This document shows, piece by piece, positions 54,362-63,434 of a stretch of DNA of 64,000 nt. Positions within the stretch are counted from its first letter, which is position 1. Each line of letters starts with the position of its first letter. Under the pieces are notes generated by a model. That model searched no databases. It was not told the DNA's origin and worked only from the letters and a program-made list of their open reading frames with translations. Where the stretch lies: NCBI RefSeq assembly GCF_022662105.1, contig NZ_JAKMCP010000007.1, positions 1 to 64,000 on the forward strand. The letters run 5' to 3'. The position numbers were made by a program, and so were the translations under genes. The DNA is from Aestuariivivens sediminis (lineage in GTDB: Bacteria > Bacteroidota > Bacteroidia > Flavobacteriales > Flavobacteriaceae).

Positions 54362-55477
54362 ATGGAAGCAACCTTAAAATCAACAAATTGGATAATAAAA
54401 ACACATAGTATTGGCAAAGACTTTGCACATAGAGCCTTTGAATATGATCTTAATGGCTCCTTTGTGAAAGACAACTATCTACAGCTAAAAGAATTAAAAT
54501 TCTTCTCTGCTGCCATTCCTAAAGAGCTCGGTGGTGGAGGCGTATCACATAAAGAAATGTGTGATATTATTAGAGTTATTGCCCATTATTGTAGCTCAAC
54601 AGCTTTAGCTTTCTCAATGCATCAACACTTAATATCTGCAACTGTATGGAAATACAAAAATGAAGGCATAGGAGTGGATATGTTACGTAATGTGGCTAAT
54701 AATGAATTAGCACTTATAAGTACTGGAGCTAGAGACTGGCTTGGATCTAATGGTGAACTTAAGAAAAGAAATGGCGGGTATTTATTTTCTGGCACTAAAC
54801 ATTTTGCCAGTCAATCTGCTGGTGGCGACTTGGTTGTGACTAGTGGAACATACCTTAATAACAATAATTGGGAAGTTCTACATTTTGCAGTTCCAATGAC
54901 AACAAATGGTGTTTCAATTTTAGATAATTGGGATGTTATGGGTATGAGGGGAACAGGTTCTAATTCTATTTTATTTGAAAATGTTTTTATACCTGACTCT
55001 GCAATATCCCTATCAAGACCAAAAAATGAATTTCATCCAGTATGGAATGTTGTGCTTACTGTAGCATTACCTTTAATAATGTCTGCATATGTAGGTATCG
55101 CAGAAAAGGCTAAAGAAATAGCTATACAAAAAGGCAAGAAATATCACAGAAACCAAAAGCATATAACTACTCTTATAGGTAGGTTGAATAATGTCTTGCT
55201 AAGTGCTCAAACGGAATGGAAAGCGATGTGTGCAATTACTAATGAATTGGATTTTATTCCTTCTGAAGACCTAACTGTAGATGTACTATCTCACAAAACT
55301 AATGTCGGTGAAAATGCAAAGAAAACTGTAGAATATGCCATGGAAGCTATTGGAGGACAAAGTTTCTACAGGTCTAACGTACTTGAACGTTTATTTAGAG
55401 ATATACAGGCATCTCCTTTTCATCCTTTACCGAAATGGGAACAATTCGCCTTTACAGGAGAACGATTATTAAAATGA
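54362..55477 (+). CDS. acyl-CoA dehydrogenase family protein
   Basis: FAD-dependent enzyme of 371 residues in the acyl-CoA dehydrogenase superfamily. The N-terminal helical domain contains KEMCDIIRVIAHYCSSTALAF, the beta domain has LISTGARDWLGSNGEL and YLFSGTKHFASQSAGGDLVV, GMRGTGSNSILFENVFIP follows, and the C-terminal helical domain has VEYAMEAIGGQSFYRSNVLERLFRDIQASPFHP. The glutamate base of true acyl-CoA dehydrogenases is not obvious, and the last motif resembles the monooxygenase-like (DszC/HsaA) branch, so an oxygenase-type function is possible. It lies about 100 bases after the AraC gene on the same strand. Confidence 0.85.
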   Translation: MEATLKSTNWIIKTHSIGKDFAHRAFEYDLNGSFVKDNYLQLKELKFFSAAIPKELGGGGVSHKEMCDIIRVIAHYCSSTALAFSMHQHLISATVWKYKNEGIGVDMLRNVANNELALISTGARDWLGSNGELKKRNGGYLFSGTKHFASQSAGGDLVVTSGTYLNNNNWEVLHFAVPMTTNGVSILDNWDVMGMRGTGSNSILFENVFIPDSAISLSRPKNEFHPVWNVVLTVALPLIMSAYVGIAEKAKEIAIQKGKKYHRNQKHITTLIGRLNNVLLSAQTEWKAMCAITNELDFIPSEDLTVDVLSHKTNVGENAKKTVEYAMEAIGGQSFYRSNVLERLFRDIQASPFHPLPKWEQFAFTGERLLK

Positions 55478-55707
55478 TGCGTTCTTCTCTCGTATTTTAA
55501 GATTGTCATTTTAATGAAACATAAAGTAAGTTCTAGCAAAAAGCACAAGAGCCTCTAAGGAGAAACATTAAATAGCTTTCTTAATTCTGAATTATTATCT
55601 CATTTAACATATTGAGATAGAAGCTATTCATACAAATTTTATTCAATTTAGTTTAAATCTAGTATTAACATATTTATAAAATATCATAATAATCAAAAAA
55701 AAGAATC

Positions 55708-55977
55708 ATGGATTTTGATAACATATATATTGATGAACTTATTGACATAAGAGAGGAAGCGAGACAAACAAAAAACTATAAGCTATCCGACAAAATAAGA
55801 GACTTTTTAGACACCAAACACATTTTTGTATTTGATACCAAACAAGGACAAACGGTTTATCATCAAGGAAAAGGTACCAGAGTGGATTTAATTAAAAGGC
55901 TTAAAAAAGAGAAGCTTGCTCAAAAATTATTTGATGCCTGGCTATATTCAATTAATAAAAGTATTGAAAATTTTTAA
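55708..55977 (+). CDS. stand-alone homologue of the CysRS C-terminal tail
   Basis: Protein of 89 residues whose first half (IDELIDIREEARQTKNYKLSDKIRDFL) resembles the end of cysteinyl-tRNA synthetase, where a similar ERNxARKxKNFxxADxIRDxL helix pair is found. The KMSKS core and catalytic domain are absent, so it cannot charge tRNA. Similar small proteins occur in other bacteria without established roles. The second half is a basic helix. It probably forms a two-gene unit with the following gene, since the start of that gene lies 2 bases past this stop. Confidence 0.65.
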   Translation: MDFDNIYIDELIDIREEARQTKNYKLSDKIRDFLDTKHIFVFDTKQGQTVYHQGKGTRVDLIKRLKKEKLAQKLFDAWLYSINKSIENF

Positions 55978-55978
55978 A

Positions 55979-56323
55979 ATGGAATTTATGAAACAAGATT
56001 ATAAAAAGAATCAATTAAAAGCCTACGTTTTAACCTATTGTGCGAATGCCAACTTTGTGATATCAAATGATGAAGTTGAATTTATTAAAAGTAAAACTTG
56101 TATTTCCAATTTAAATGAGGTCCAATGCGAAATTAGAAAAAATAACGATTATCAAAATATACAAAGAATAATAAAACTAGCCTACACATGTAGTTATAAT
56201 ATAGAAGACAAAAAGATCCTTTTCAAAGAGATTAATGAACTCGTTAAAATAGGTAAGGATTATTATCAGTTAAAACTCAACACCCTAAGAGGATTAAAAC
56301 ATATTTTATTTGACTCAAATTAA
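55979..56323 (+). CDS. small protein, weakly TerB-like
   Basis: Helical protein of 114 residues from the ATG at 55979; an upstream in-frame ATG at 55916 would overlap the previous gene and add 21 unrelated residues. The opening AYVLTYCANANFVISNDEVE resembles the helix-loop-helix of TerB-family proteins (tellurite-resistance-like, often metal binding), and the remaining helices (NIEDKKILFKEINELVKIG) fit the same pattern. The similarity is weak and no Ter gene cluster is present. It directly follows the CysRS-tail gene. Confidence 0.5.
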   Translation: MEFMKQDYKKNQLKAYVLTYCANANFVISNDEVEFIKSKTCISNLNEVQCEIRKNNDYQNIQRIIKLAYTCSYNIEDKKILFKEINELVKIGKDYYQLKLNTLRGLKHILFDSN

Positions 56324-56406
56324 ATAATGGTGTTTGGTATAAAAACACAAAAAAGTCCACAGAAGAACTTGTGTTATGTACCCCTTTTCAATAGCGTTAG
56401 AATACC

Positions 56407-56570
56407 CCTAAAACAAAAAAACCGGTCTGCCGACAGGCAGGCATCTCAATTTTCTTATTAAGAAAAAAGGAAAGCTCCGCATTGAAATTCCCATTTTAAT
56501 GGGCTTTCACTACGTTATCCCTATTTGGTATAAACAAGACCACATCTTAGTTGCCGTCCGGACGGGACTC
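56407..56570 (+). repeat. dispersed repeat, copy B (about 165 bp)
   Basis: Aligns along its whole length with copy A at 44707-44870. It begins CCTAAAACAAAAAAACCGGT, continues CTGCCGACAGGCAGG, an AAAAAAGGAAAGCTCCGCAT core, CTTTCACTACGTTAT, and ends GTCCGGACGGGACT. The ending contains GTCC-GGAC, a short palindrome. Located between the TerB-like gene and the transporter. Confidence 0.8.
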
Positions 56571-56623
56571 AAACGAATATAACATTCAAACAGTATGGAA
56601 TTGCGATTGCTATCTGATAATGA

Positions 56624-58840
56624 TTATTTAATAAATTTTGGCTTTAAGGTATTGACGAAAAGAATATTACCTATATTCTCATATCCCTCAAATACTTTAT
56701 GCTCTTCAGATTTAACATGGCCTTCATGGAAACCAATTAGGGTAAGGTCTGCATCTTCAGAATATTTATTAATTAAATGATTTTTACTTTTATTTTCCTC
56801 CAAAGGAATAACATTAATGTTATTCGGAGATATAGGTAATCTTCCTGAAGAACACAACTGAATCAAGTTCTCCTGTTCTTTCGCAATATTTTCCTCACGA
56901 AAAGCGGCAAAAATCTTTATTTGACCATGTTTCCAATCAGCATGGCCCAAAATAATATATGATAGTAAGATCATTAAATTCGCATTTTCATAGTCTTCTT
57001 TTTTGATCCAAATATGAATTTCTTTTCTAAAGCCAAAGCCTTTATCGGAGCTTGCAAGAATGCACACGTCATGACCAGCTGTTTTTATTAGGTTGTAATT
57101 GTCAAGTACATCTGACAACCATGCTGTTTCACCTTTCTTAAATTCGAAAAGAACCATATTATTGGGCTGTCCTGAAATTCCCGGTAATTGAATAATAAAA
57201 GCAATAGCTGAAGTTGTTGATGGGGAAACCAATGTTTCTACAAATACATTCGATTTGTTAATGGCCACATAATGTATGAGTCTTTCAAGTTTTTCATCTG
57301 CAGAAATTTTTGTGGTACTTGAAAGATAGGCATGTTCTAAATGGACATACATACCAAAACCATAGCTATGCGAAATCCATTTCATTAATTCTAATGTATC
57401 AAAACGCTCAAAACTATCATAAGCTAAGCAAACCACTGAAGGTCTCCAGTCTTCTTCGGCACTTGCTTTTTCTGATTTTTGAAGAAATACCTGCAACCTT
57501 CTGCTCAATTGTTGGATGACTCCTTGAAAAATATTGGCCATTCCTTTATGGTTATCACTTTGTGAAGAAATATATACATAAAGCAATACCATTAAGAACA
57601 CAGCAGTAAGTGCGTAAGGTGTATTTATCTTAAACATTAAATAGACACACATAATCGCTCCCAAAAAGGAAAGGTACCACTTGGACTTAAACGATGGCCT
57701 ATATGAAGGATCAGCTGCAAAATGCTGAAAAAAAGAAATAAGACAAAGTGAACCATAGGTTACCATAAAAAACATTGTTATTATTTCCGCAACGGCATTC
57801 ACATCTCCCATCAAAACAAACAATAATGCTATAATACTGGTAACAATGGTGGCATTTCTTGGTTCATTACTGTTTTTTGTTCCTTTTGCGACCCAAAAAT
57901 TCAAGAATTTATTCGGAAATACCTTATCTCCTCCAATGGCCTGTAAGGTTCTCGGCGCTACCATAAATGAACCTAAAGCTGAAGAGATGGTTGCCGCGGC
58001 CAATCCTATTGGAATTATGGGCCCCCAGATTGCAATTTCCGCCATGATCAACTGATTTTCAATTAAATCAGCCGAGGATGCCGAGGATGCCAACTTGTAT
58101 GCAATAAAGAAATAAATGATCATCCCCACAATTGTGGCTGTCAATGTCCCAAGTGGTATAGACCTTTTAGGATCTTTTAAATCACCCGAAAGGCCTACAC
58201 CTGCGGTCATGCCAGTAAAAGCAGGAAAGATGATTGCAAAAACATAAAAAAATCCTTTTTCCGGGCTAACATTTTTAAACAATGTTGAAGGATCAAAAGT
58301 TTCTGAATATCCTGTAGTACCACAAAAAAACAGGATTAAAGAAATACCCAAAAGCGTTACTACCATATATAGTGCCTTTACCCCTAAATTAGCGCCTTTT
58401 TTTACCATTAACCATATCAACAATAGTAATGCAGGAACGCTAAACAACCTATTATCATAAATGATATATCCCCATTCCGTTTCCACCCATGGCTTAATGG
58501 CTTCGAATGCCTCACCAAATGCGATAATATAAAATGCCACACTAATGGCTTGAGAGAAATATAGGGCAATGCCAATTGCCGAACCGATATTGATACCAAA
58601 AGACCTGGAAATAATAAAATACTCACCTCCACCTTCCACTTTTTGGTTCGTAGCGATTTCGGCTAAGGCCATGGCTGTTGGTATAGTAACCATATGACCA
58701 ATCAATATAATTAAGACAGCTCCTAAAAATCCTACAGAACCAACTGCAAAACCAAATCTTAGGAACATTATCGCCCCTAAAATTGTTGATATTGCAGTAA
58801 AAAAAACGGGTGAAGTACCGAATTTGTTCTTTTTAATCAT
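56624..58840 (-). CDS. APC-superfamily cation-chloride/amino-acid transporter (SLC12-like)
   Basis: Membrane transporter of 738 residues with about 12 helices in the first 440 and a cytoplasmic C-terminal domain of about 270. The GTSPVFFTAISTILGAIMFLRFGFA start, GGEYFIISRSFG and FAIIFPAFTGMTAGVGLSGDLKDPKRSIPLGT match the amino-acid-permease superfamily group of Na-K-Cl cotransporter-like proteins. The long C-terminal part, with its Rossmann-like strands (PSVVCLAYDSF, HDVCILASSDKGFG), is also typical of that branch. Ion specificity is not decidable. It stands alone on the - strand just inside the right edge of the AT-rich island. Confidence 0.87.
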   Translation of the reverse strand: MIKKNKFGTSPVFFTAISTILGAIMFLRFGFAVGSVGFLGAVLIILIGHMVTIPTAMALAEIATNQKVEGGGEYFIISRSFGINIGSAIGIALYFSQAISVAFYIIAFGEAFEAIKPWVETEWGYIIYDNRLFSVPALLLLIWLMVKKGANLGVKALYMVVTLLGISLILFFCGTTGYSETFDPSTLFKNVSPEKGFFYVFAIIFPAFTGMTAGVGLSGDLKDPKRSIPLGTLTATIVGMIIYFFIAYKLASSASSADLIENQLIMAEIAIWGPIIPIGLAAATISSALGSFMVAPRTLQAIGGDKVFPNKFLNFWVAKGTKNSNEPRNATIVTSIIALLFVLMGDVNAVAEIITMFFMVTYGSLCLISFFQHFAADPSYRPSFKSKWYLSFLGAIMCVYLMFKINTPYALTAVFLMVLLYVYISSQSDNHKGMANIFQGVIQQLSRRLQVFLQKSEKASAEEDWRPSVVCLAYDSFERFDTLELMKWISHSYGFGMYVHLEHAYLSSTTKISADEKLERLIHYVAINKSNVFVETLVSPSTTSAIAFIIQLPGISGQPNNMVLFEFKKGETAWLSDVLDNYNLIKTAGHDVCILASSDKGFGFRKEIHIWIKKEDYENANLMILLSYIILGHADWKHGQIKIFAAFREENIAKEQENLIQLCSSGRLPISPNNINVIPLEENKSKNHLINKYSEDADLTLIGFHEGHVKSEEHKVFEGYENIGNILFVNTLKPKFIK

Positions 58841-59046
58841 CCTTAATTTACACTAATGAATTAATGCTTATTAAATATAAGTAAAAACACCTAAACAAAA
58901 AGAGGGATTTACACTCTATTACTTTGTTTTGTTTGGCTTTTAAATGAATTTTAAACCCACCAATACCTCCTTTATATTCATTTTCCTTATCTTTCATTAT
59001 TCATTCATCCAACGCATGCTAAACTGCTTAAGTTTATCGAAACACC

Positions 59047-59063
59047 ATGTTGCCCTACAACAT
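59047..59063. other. short palindrome at the right edge of the island
   Basis: ATGTTG (59047-59052) and CAACAT (59058-59063) flank a 5-base loop. The sequence changes from AT-rich to moderate GC at about this point. Confidence 0.3.
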
Positions 59064-59124
59064 CAAAGGTCGGGCAGCCCCTTGGTTGCGATAGCCGCTC
59101 ACAGCATACCTATCCCACTTCATT

Positions 59125-59877
59125 ATGATTACCTTTTTTAGAAAACTCCGCCAGCAATTACTTTCAGACGGAAAAACCGGAACCTATGTTAAATATGCCA
59201 TCGGGGAAATTATTCTCGTGGTTATCGGGATTTTGATTGCATTAGCCATAAATAATTGGAATGAGAACAGGAAAGCGGCTATTACTGAAATAAAGGTGCT
59301 CAAAGAAATCTCTGAAAACCTGGGTGTAGACCTTTTATCCCTTCAAAATGATATTAGATTGAACGAAGAAGGCATTAAAACTGTGCAGGACATTGAAGGA
59401 ATCCTGGATTCAAACGGCACATTGACGGACGCCTTAACCCGCAGTTTTGGGAGTATTACCTTCAATCCCACCTATACCCTTAATACCAGTGGCTATAAAA
59501 ATCTTTCCAATATCGGGTTTCAAATTATCGTTGAGGATTCCATTAGAAAGGCGATTACCTATCTTTATGAGACTCAATATTCGTTTTTAAAAGAACGTGA
59601 GGAAACGGCAGAAAAAGTGACCTATGTCTACTTAACCCCTCAGTTCCAGGAATACTTCGGGCAGATCAAATTTGAAATGAGGAAAAACCAATTACCCGCA
59701 AAATTGTACTACCCGAAGAATTTTGAAGATCTAAAAAACAACGGCGACTTTCACAGACTTCTGGATTATGCCAAAGAAATCAAATATGGCAATCTTTATG
59801 ACCTGAATGTGGTCTTAAAGGACATCAGACGTATCAAAACCATCATTGACAGGTACCTGGAAGACCAATCCCATTGA
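59125..59877 (+). CDS. DUF6090 family membrane-anchored protein
   Basis: Protein of 250 residues with an N-terminal membrane segment. The MITFFRKLRQQLLSDGKTGTYVKYA start and IGEIILVVIGILIALAINNWNE helix are the signature of DUF6090, a family abundant in Flavobacteriia, anchored by one helix with a mostly helical exterior domain. Function unknown. The rest (about 50-250) is helical with TLNTSGYKNLSNIGFQII. It lies at the right boundary of the AT-rich island and is of normal host composition. Confidence 0.93.
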   Translation: MITFFRKLRQQLLSDGKTGTYVKYAIGEIILVVIGILIALAINNWNENRKAAITEIKVLKEISENLGVDLLSLQNDIRLNEEGIKTVQDIEGILDSNGTLTDALTRSFGSITFNPTYTLNTSGYKNLSNIGFQIIVEDSIRKAITYLYETQYSFLKEREETAEKVTYVYLTPQFQEYFGQIKFEMRKNQLPAKLYYPKNFEDLKNNGDFHRLLDYAKEIKYGNLYDLNVVLKDIRRIKTIIDRYLEDQSH

Positions 59878-59885
59878 AGGCAAAG

Positions 59886-60010
59886 TCCTATAACGGGGAC
59901 CTTGAAAACACGAAGATCTCATAATTAAGAAAACCGAAAGCCCCACACTACAGGACGGTCATTGGCTTATACCAGGTCACTGCACTGGTGTCGGCCGATG
60001 CGATCCTGCT
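59886..60010 (+). repeat. dispersed repeat, highly degenerate relative
   Basis: GATCTCATAATTAAGAAAAC followed by CGAAAGCCCCACA resembles the core of copies A and B, and the flanks match only loosely. Listed with low confidence. Confidence 0.3.
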
Positions 60011-60088
60011 CACTAAACCGAAAAAATACAATCTTTAAACATGGTACCAATGCTTATACAAGACCATTGCAGTTAATAATATAAAACT

Positions 60089-60682
60089 ATGAGAATCATG
60101 ATGAGACAACCATTCAGAACGAGACCCCTTAGTATTGCATTACTAGTTGTTCTTACTGCATATGCCTGTCATAACAGCCCTCAAAATGCAAACCGATTAC
60201 CCAATGTCCTTATCATCTACACCGATGATCAGGGAACCATCGACGCCAATTGTTATGGTGCTAAGGACCTGTATACCCCTAATATTGATATGCTGGCGGA
60301 AACCGGAGTACGGTTTACGCAATTTTATGCTGCCGCATCCGTTTGTTCGCCTTCCAGAGCTGCATTGCTAACAGGCAAAACGCCTTTAGCTGCAGGATTG
60401 CCGGGGGATGTGGCCGATGTGATCGAAGATGAAATCAGTCAAAACGACTTATACCTGGGGCGCTATTTAGAAATATTGTCCAAACATATTTGCTATAATG
60501 ACTTGGTGAAAGTGTTTGCCTTTCCACGGGCACGCTTCCATGATATTACCCTGGAGCGCCTCCCCGACAATGCCATTATGACCAGTGATTATGCCGCACT
60601 TCTGAACAATAAGGAGTTCCTGAATATCCTCAATAGAAGGGCCGTATTATGTATGATCACCAACCAGGAGACCAAAACATGA
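60089..60682 (+). pseudogene. truncated sulfatase lipoprotein gene
   Basis: N-terminal about 110 residues of a type I sulfatase with a lipoprotein-like signal (AYAC, Cys27). TDDQGTIDANCYG carries the metal-binding DD and CSPSRAALLTG has the formylglycine cysteine (Cys86). After LAAGLPGDVADV the sequence no longer resembles a sulfatase: residues 111-197 (LYLGRYLEILSKH, ARFHDITLERLPDNAIMTSD) have no recognised match and the second half of the enzyme is missing. The frame stays open to 60682. A further coding-like piece, IDKAMNIIHMIAHELNP, follows a stop. A working sulfatase of about 500 residues is not possible. Confidence 0.8.
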
Positions 60683-60896
60683 ATCGATAAGGCCATGAAT
60701 ATCATTCACATGATAGCCCATGAATTGAACCCATAAATCACGCTAGTCCATCACCGGTAAAAGCCATGGCGATGTACCAATCCCCATTAGCCCAAAAAAC
60801 CTTAACTTTAAATCCGCCTGAGTCTCAGGACCCTTAAAGCATAAAACGCTGTCTATGGCGGAATGTATAACTCACTAAAGCCTCATTTAAGACTTT

Positions 60897-61838
60897 ATGC
60901 GATATAGACCCTACCTAAAAGACACCATCGCCATTTCCGAAATTGGCCTTGGCGCATGGCAACTGGGACAGCACTCCGGTTGGACAAACATGTCGGAAAC
61001 TGAGGCCCTAAGACTGGTTCACCAATCCATTGATTTTGGCCTCAATTTTTTTGACACTGCTCCAAACTATGGTCATGGTACGAGCGAGGAACGCCTGGGT
61101 AAGGCCCTTAAAGGCATGGACAGGAGCCGTATGGTCATAAACACTAAATTCGGCCATACCGTTACGGGGGCTTTAAACTTTAGCCCCGATTATATCAGAA
61201 CTTCTCTGGAAGGCAGCTTAAAACGACTTCAGGTGGATTATGTCGATTCCTTAATGATTCACAATCCGCCTTCCTCCTATTTCGACGGCCATAAAAATGA
61301 CCATTACGAGATCCTGGAAACCTTAATGGATGAAGGTAAAATAAAGGCCTACGGGGCGTCTTTGGATACCTGTGAGGACATGAAGCTCTTAATGGAAACC
61401 ACCAATTCCAAAGTCATTGAGGCCTTCTTTAATATCTTTCACCAGGATACCCGCGGCGGCTTTGACATGGCAAAAGATAAGGCCGTGGCTATCATTGTGA
61501 AAATTCCACTGGATTCCGGCTGGTTAACGGGCAAATACACTGCTGAAAGCCGGTTTGATGACATTCGCAGTCGTTGGACCAAAGCCGATATTACAACGCG
61601 AGCGGCCCTGGTGGATCGATTGAGGGCCATTGTTGGACCAGAAAAAAACCTGGCCCAATTCGCCATAGCCTTTTGTTTAGCCTATGAGGCGGTGTCCACC
61701 GTGATTCCCGGCAATACCAATTTGGAACAGCTCAGCGCTAATGTCCGAAGTGCCGATCTTGCCATCGCTCAAGATCTGATCGCAAAGCTTGAACAGCTCT
61801 ATCATTCTGAAATCAAAGCTCTGAACCTCCCCTGGTAA
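60897..61838 (+). CDS. aldo/keto reductase
   Basis: NADPH-type aldo/keto reductase of 313 residues with a TIM-barrel fold. Tetrad members are visible: Asp and Tyr in FDTAPNYGHG, Lys in INTKFGH and His in SLMIHNPP. The N-terminal YRPYLKDTIAISEIGLGAWQLG strand-loop and the C-terminal IPGNTNLEQLSAN motif for the cofactor are typical of the AKR family group that includes L-glyceraldehyde-type and plant-like dehydrogenases. Substrate unknown. About 210 bases upstream hold no recognised gene, and codon use matches the core genome. Confidence 0.9.
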   Translation: MRYRPYLKDTIAISEIGLGAWQLGQHSGWTNMSETEALRLVHQSIDFGLNFFDTAPNYGHGTSEERLGKALKGMDRSRMVINTKFGHTVTGALNFSPDYIRTSLEGSLKRLQVDYVDSLMIHNPPSSYFDGHKNDHYEILETLMDEGKIKAYGASLDTCEDMKLLMETTNSKVIEAFFNIFHQDTRGGFDMAKDKAVAIIVKIPLDSGWLTGKYTAESRFDDIRSRWTKADITTRAALVDRLRAIVGPEKNLAQFAIAFCLAYEAVSTVIPGNTNLEQLSANVRSADLAIAQDLIAKLEQLYHSEIKALNLPW

Positions 61839-62227
61839 TCCCTACATCTAAGATTTAACCACGCCAGAGAACCTTGATAATTCATGGCACTGCAACCAAT
61901 CCAAACTAAAATAGACTATCTTTTAGGCCTTACGATTCCGACCTGCGACTCCAAAGTTGGTCATACCTAGAACCCATGACCTGTTGGATTGCCAGAGCCC
62001 TACCGGGATCTGCACCCCGAGGGTCCTGAAAAGTAAATGGCAGGAATCCTATCCTATTTTGGATGTATTGATAACCCGGTGGCCAATATATCACTGGACA
62101 AGGTGTATTATTTGGGGGTTTTCCTTAAATTTAGGACTGAAGAATTGGGGAATCCTGAAAGCGACTGAGATTGAAAACCCGATTGGCCGGAGCACGAATC
62201 CTTTAAAACCATTTAAATATCGAAACC
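61839..62227. other. intergenic stretch with no recognised gene
   Basis: About 390 bases between the aldo/keto reductase and the DUF4440 lipoprotein. A 115-codon frame at 61957-62301 overlaps the next gene in another frame and has no protein-like features, so it was left out. No repeat or terminator was recognised. Confidence 0.4.
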
Positions 62228-62710
62228 ATGAAAACAACTCAATTGACCAATGCTATTTTTCTAACGGTTTTAATTGCCGGCCTGTTCCTCTCCAGTTGTA
62301 ACGGAAAAGACACTGAAAAGGGCATGGCATCGAATCCGGCAGACCTCTCCGTTTTGGAAAAGGAAATTGCACAGCGTTTGCGTGAATTTGAAAACCATCT
62401 GCGGAATGGCGATTCCATAGCGTTGGGCAATATGTATCTTGCTGATGCGGTGATCATGCCCTCTTTGACTGGAAAAGACGCTATTGTAAAGAATTTTGGG
62501 AGCATGATCCGGGATAGTATCACGGGTTCGAGCTTCAACACCATAGGACTGTGGGGGGATGACCAATTACTTGTAGAGGAAGGGACCGGAGTATGGTCTC
62601 ATGAAAACGGACAAGTGGTGGGAAAAGGCACCTATCTGGTGGTTTGGAAAAAAGAAAATGGAAACTGGATGATTTTACGGGATAGCTGGTTTCCCGAAAG
62701 AAAGCAATAA
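62228..62710 (+). CDS. DUF4440 / SnoaL-like lipoprotein
   Basis: Small lipoprotein of 160 residues (LSSC, Cys24) with an NTF2-like DUF4440 domain. The helix LEKEIAQRLREFENHLRNGDSIALGNMYLADAVIMPSL and GKDAIVKNFGSMI match the family, and the strand VWKKENGNWMILRDSWFPE closes the fold. Such proteins have a cone-shaped pocket and unknown ligands. A related gene lies at 63485-63994 with the same fold, so they are paralogues (GNWMILRDSWF against GQWLLCRDIFN). Confidence 0.9.
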   Translation: MKTTQLTNAIFLTVLIAGLFLSSCNGKDTEKGMASNPADLSVLEKEIAQRLREFENHLRNGDSIALGNMYLADAVIMPSLTGKDAIVKNFGSMIRDSITGSSFNTIGLWGDDQLLVEEGTGVWSHENGQVVGKGTYLVVWKKENGNWMILRDSWFPERKQ

Positions 62711-63056
62711 GAACCAGGGAATAAATAGGGCAAGTACCCCTACGACCATGCCGTAGGCCTTGTGTTCTCGAAACCCAATAACCGCAATGGGTGAAAGCGG
62801 CTGTAATTCACCACAAGCATTTTTACCGCGAACCGGGCCCTTTATGGCATTCAAACCGAAATACGCCTTTATGCATATCACTTTCTATGATAATCCCCTC
62901 CAATACGTCTATAAATTTAGTATCTTTCCTACTTGTAACCACTACGGTAAAACATGTGGTTTTGCACCCGCTCTAGCATGTCCTTCACTTGAGATTTACA
63001 CTATCGGAGTCGCCGAAAACCGTTCAGAGTAGGCATTTATTTAAACCACCAACCCT
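62711..63056. other. intergenic stretch holding the first copy of a 33-base repeat
   Basis: About 345 bases with no supported gene. A membrane-protein-like frame on the - strand (62675-62881, AYGMVVGVLALFIPWFLLLS) overlaps the end of the upstream gene and is short. TATCTTTCC at about 62920 loosely resembles a -7 box. The repeat unit at 63004-63036 lies just before the next start. Confidence 0.4.
63004..63036 (+). repeat. 33-base direct repeat upstream of the EthD gene
   Basis: TCGGAGTCGCCGAAAACCG followed by TTCAGAGTAGGCAT; three mismatches against the copy at 63435-63467. It lies 20 bases before the ATG at 63057, about the same distance as the second copy from its gene (17 bases). A shared regulatory element or a small duplication is likely. 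Confidence 0.7.
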
Positions 63057-63380
63057 ATGAAAAAAGGAACTATTAAAGTCAGCGTTTTGTATCCCGGTAA
63101 GGCCGGAAGCACCTTCGACATGGATTACTATTGCCATCAGCATGTTCCCATGGTCGGGGGACTTCTAGGGGATGCCCTCCTCGGGGCTACCATCGAAAAA
63201 GGCCTGTCAGGAGGCGCTCCGGACAGCGCTGCCCCTTATGTCGCCATGGGAAATATCTATTTTGAATCTATCGAGAGCTTTCAGAATTCCTTTGGTGCCC
63301 ATGCCGATAAGATCATGGGAGACCTTCCTAATTTTACCAATATTGAACCTGTGGTACAAATTAGTGAAGTCCTGGTTTGA
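63057..63380 (+). CDS. EthD domain protein
   Basis: Protein of 107 residues with the EthD dimeric alpha-beta barrel fold. The start MKKGTIKVSVLYPGKAGSTF, DMDYYCHQHVPMVGGLLG (conserved Tyr/His region) and FESIESFQNSFGAHADKIMGDLPNFTNIEPVVQIS are family typical. EthD-like proteins are found beside oxidative degradation genes (ethyl tert-butyl ether and others) but also widely elsewhere. Cytoplasmic. Lies between two DUF4440 lipoprotein genes and shares an upstream 33-base repeat with the second of them. Confidence 0.88.
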   Translation: MKKGTIKVSVLYPGKAGSTFDMDYYCHQHVPMVGGLLGDALLGATIEKGLSGGAPDSAAPYVAMGNIYFESIESFQNSFGAHADKIMGDLPNFTNIEPVVQISEVLV

Positions 63381-63434
63381 GGTGTCCCGGCAAACCCACA
63401 GAATACCGCTTAATCCATTTTTGTTAGGGTACCT

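Noticed and set aside
61957-62301. 115-codon + strand frame before the DUF4440 gene
   Set aside because: No recognisable features and it overlaps the better supported gene at 62228.
62675-62881. 68-codon - strand frame with a hydrophobic stretch
   Set aside because: Overlaps the end of the DUF4440 gene, short, no family match; at most a remnant.
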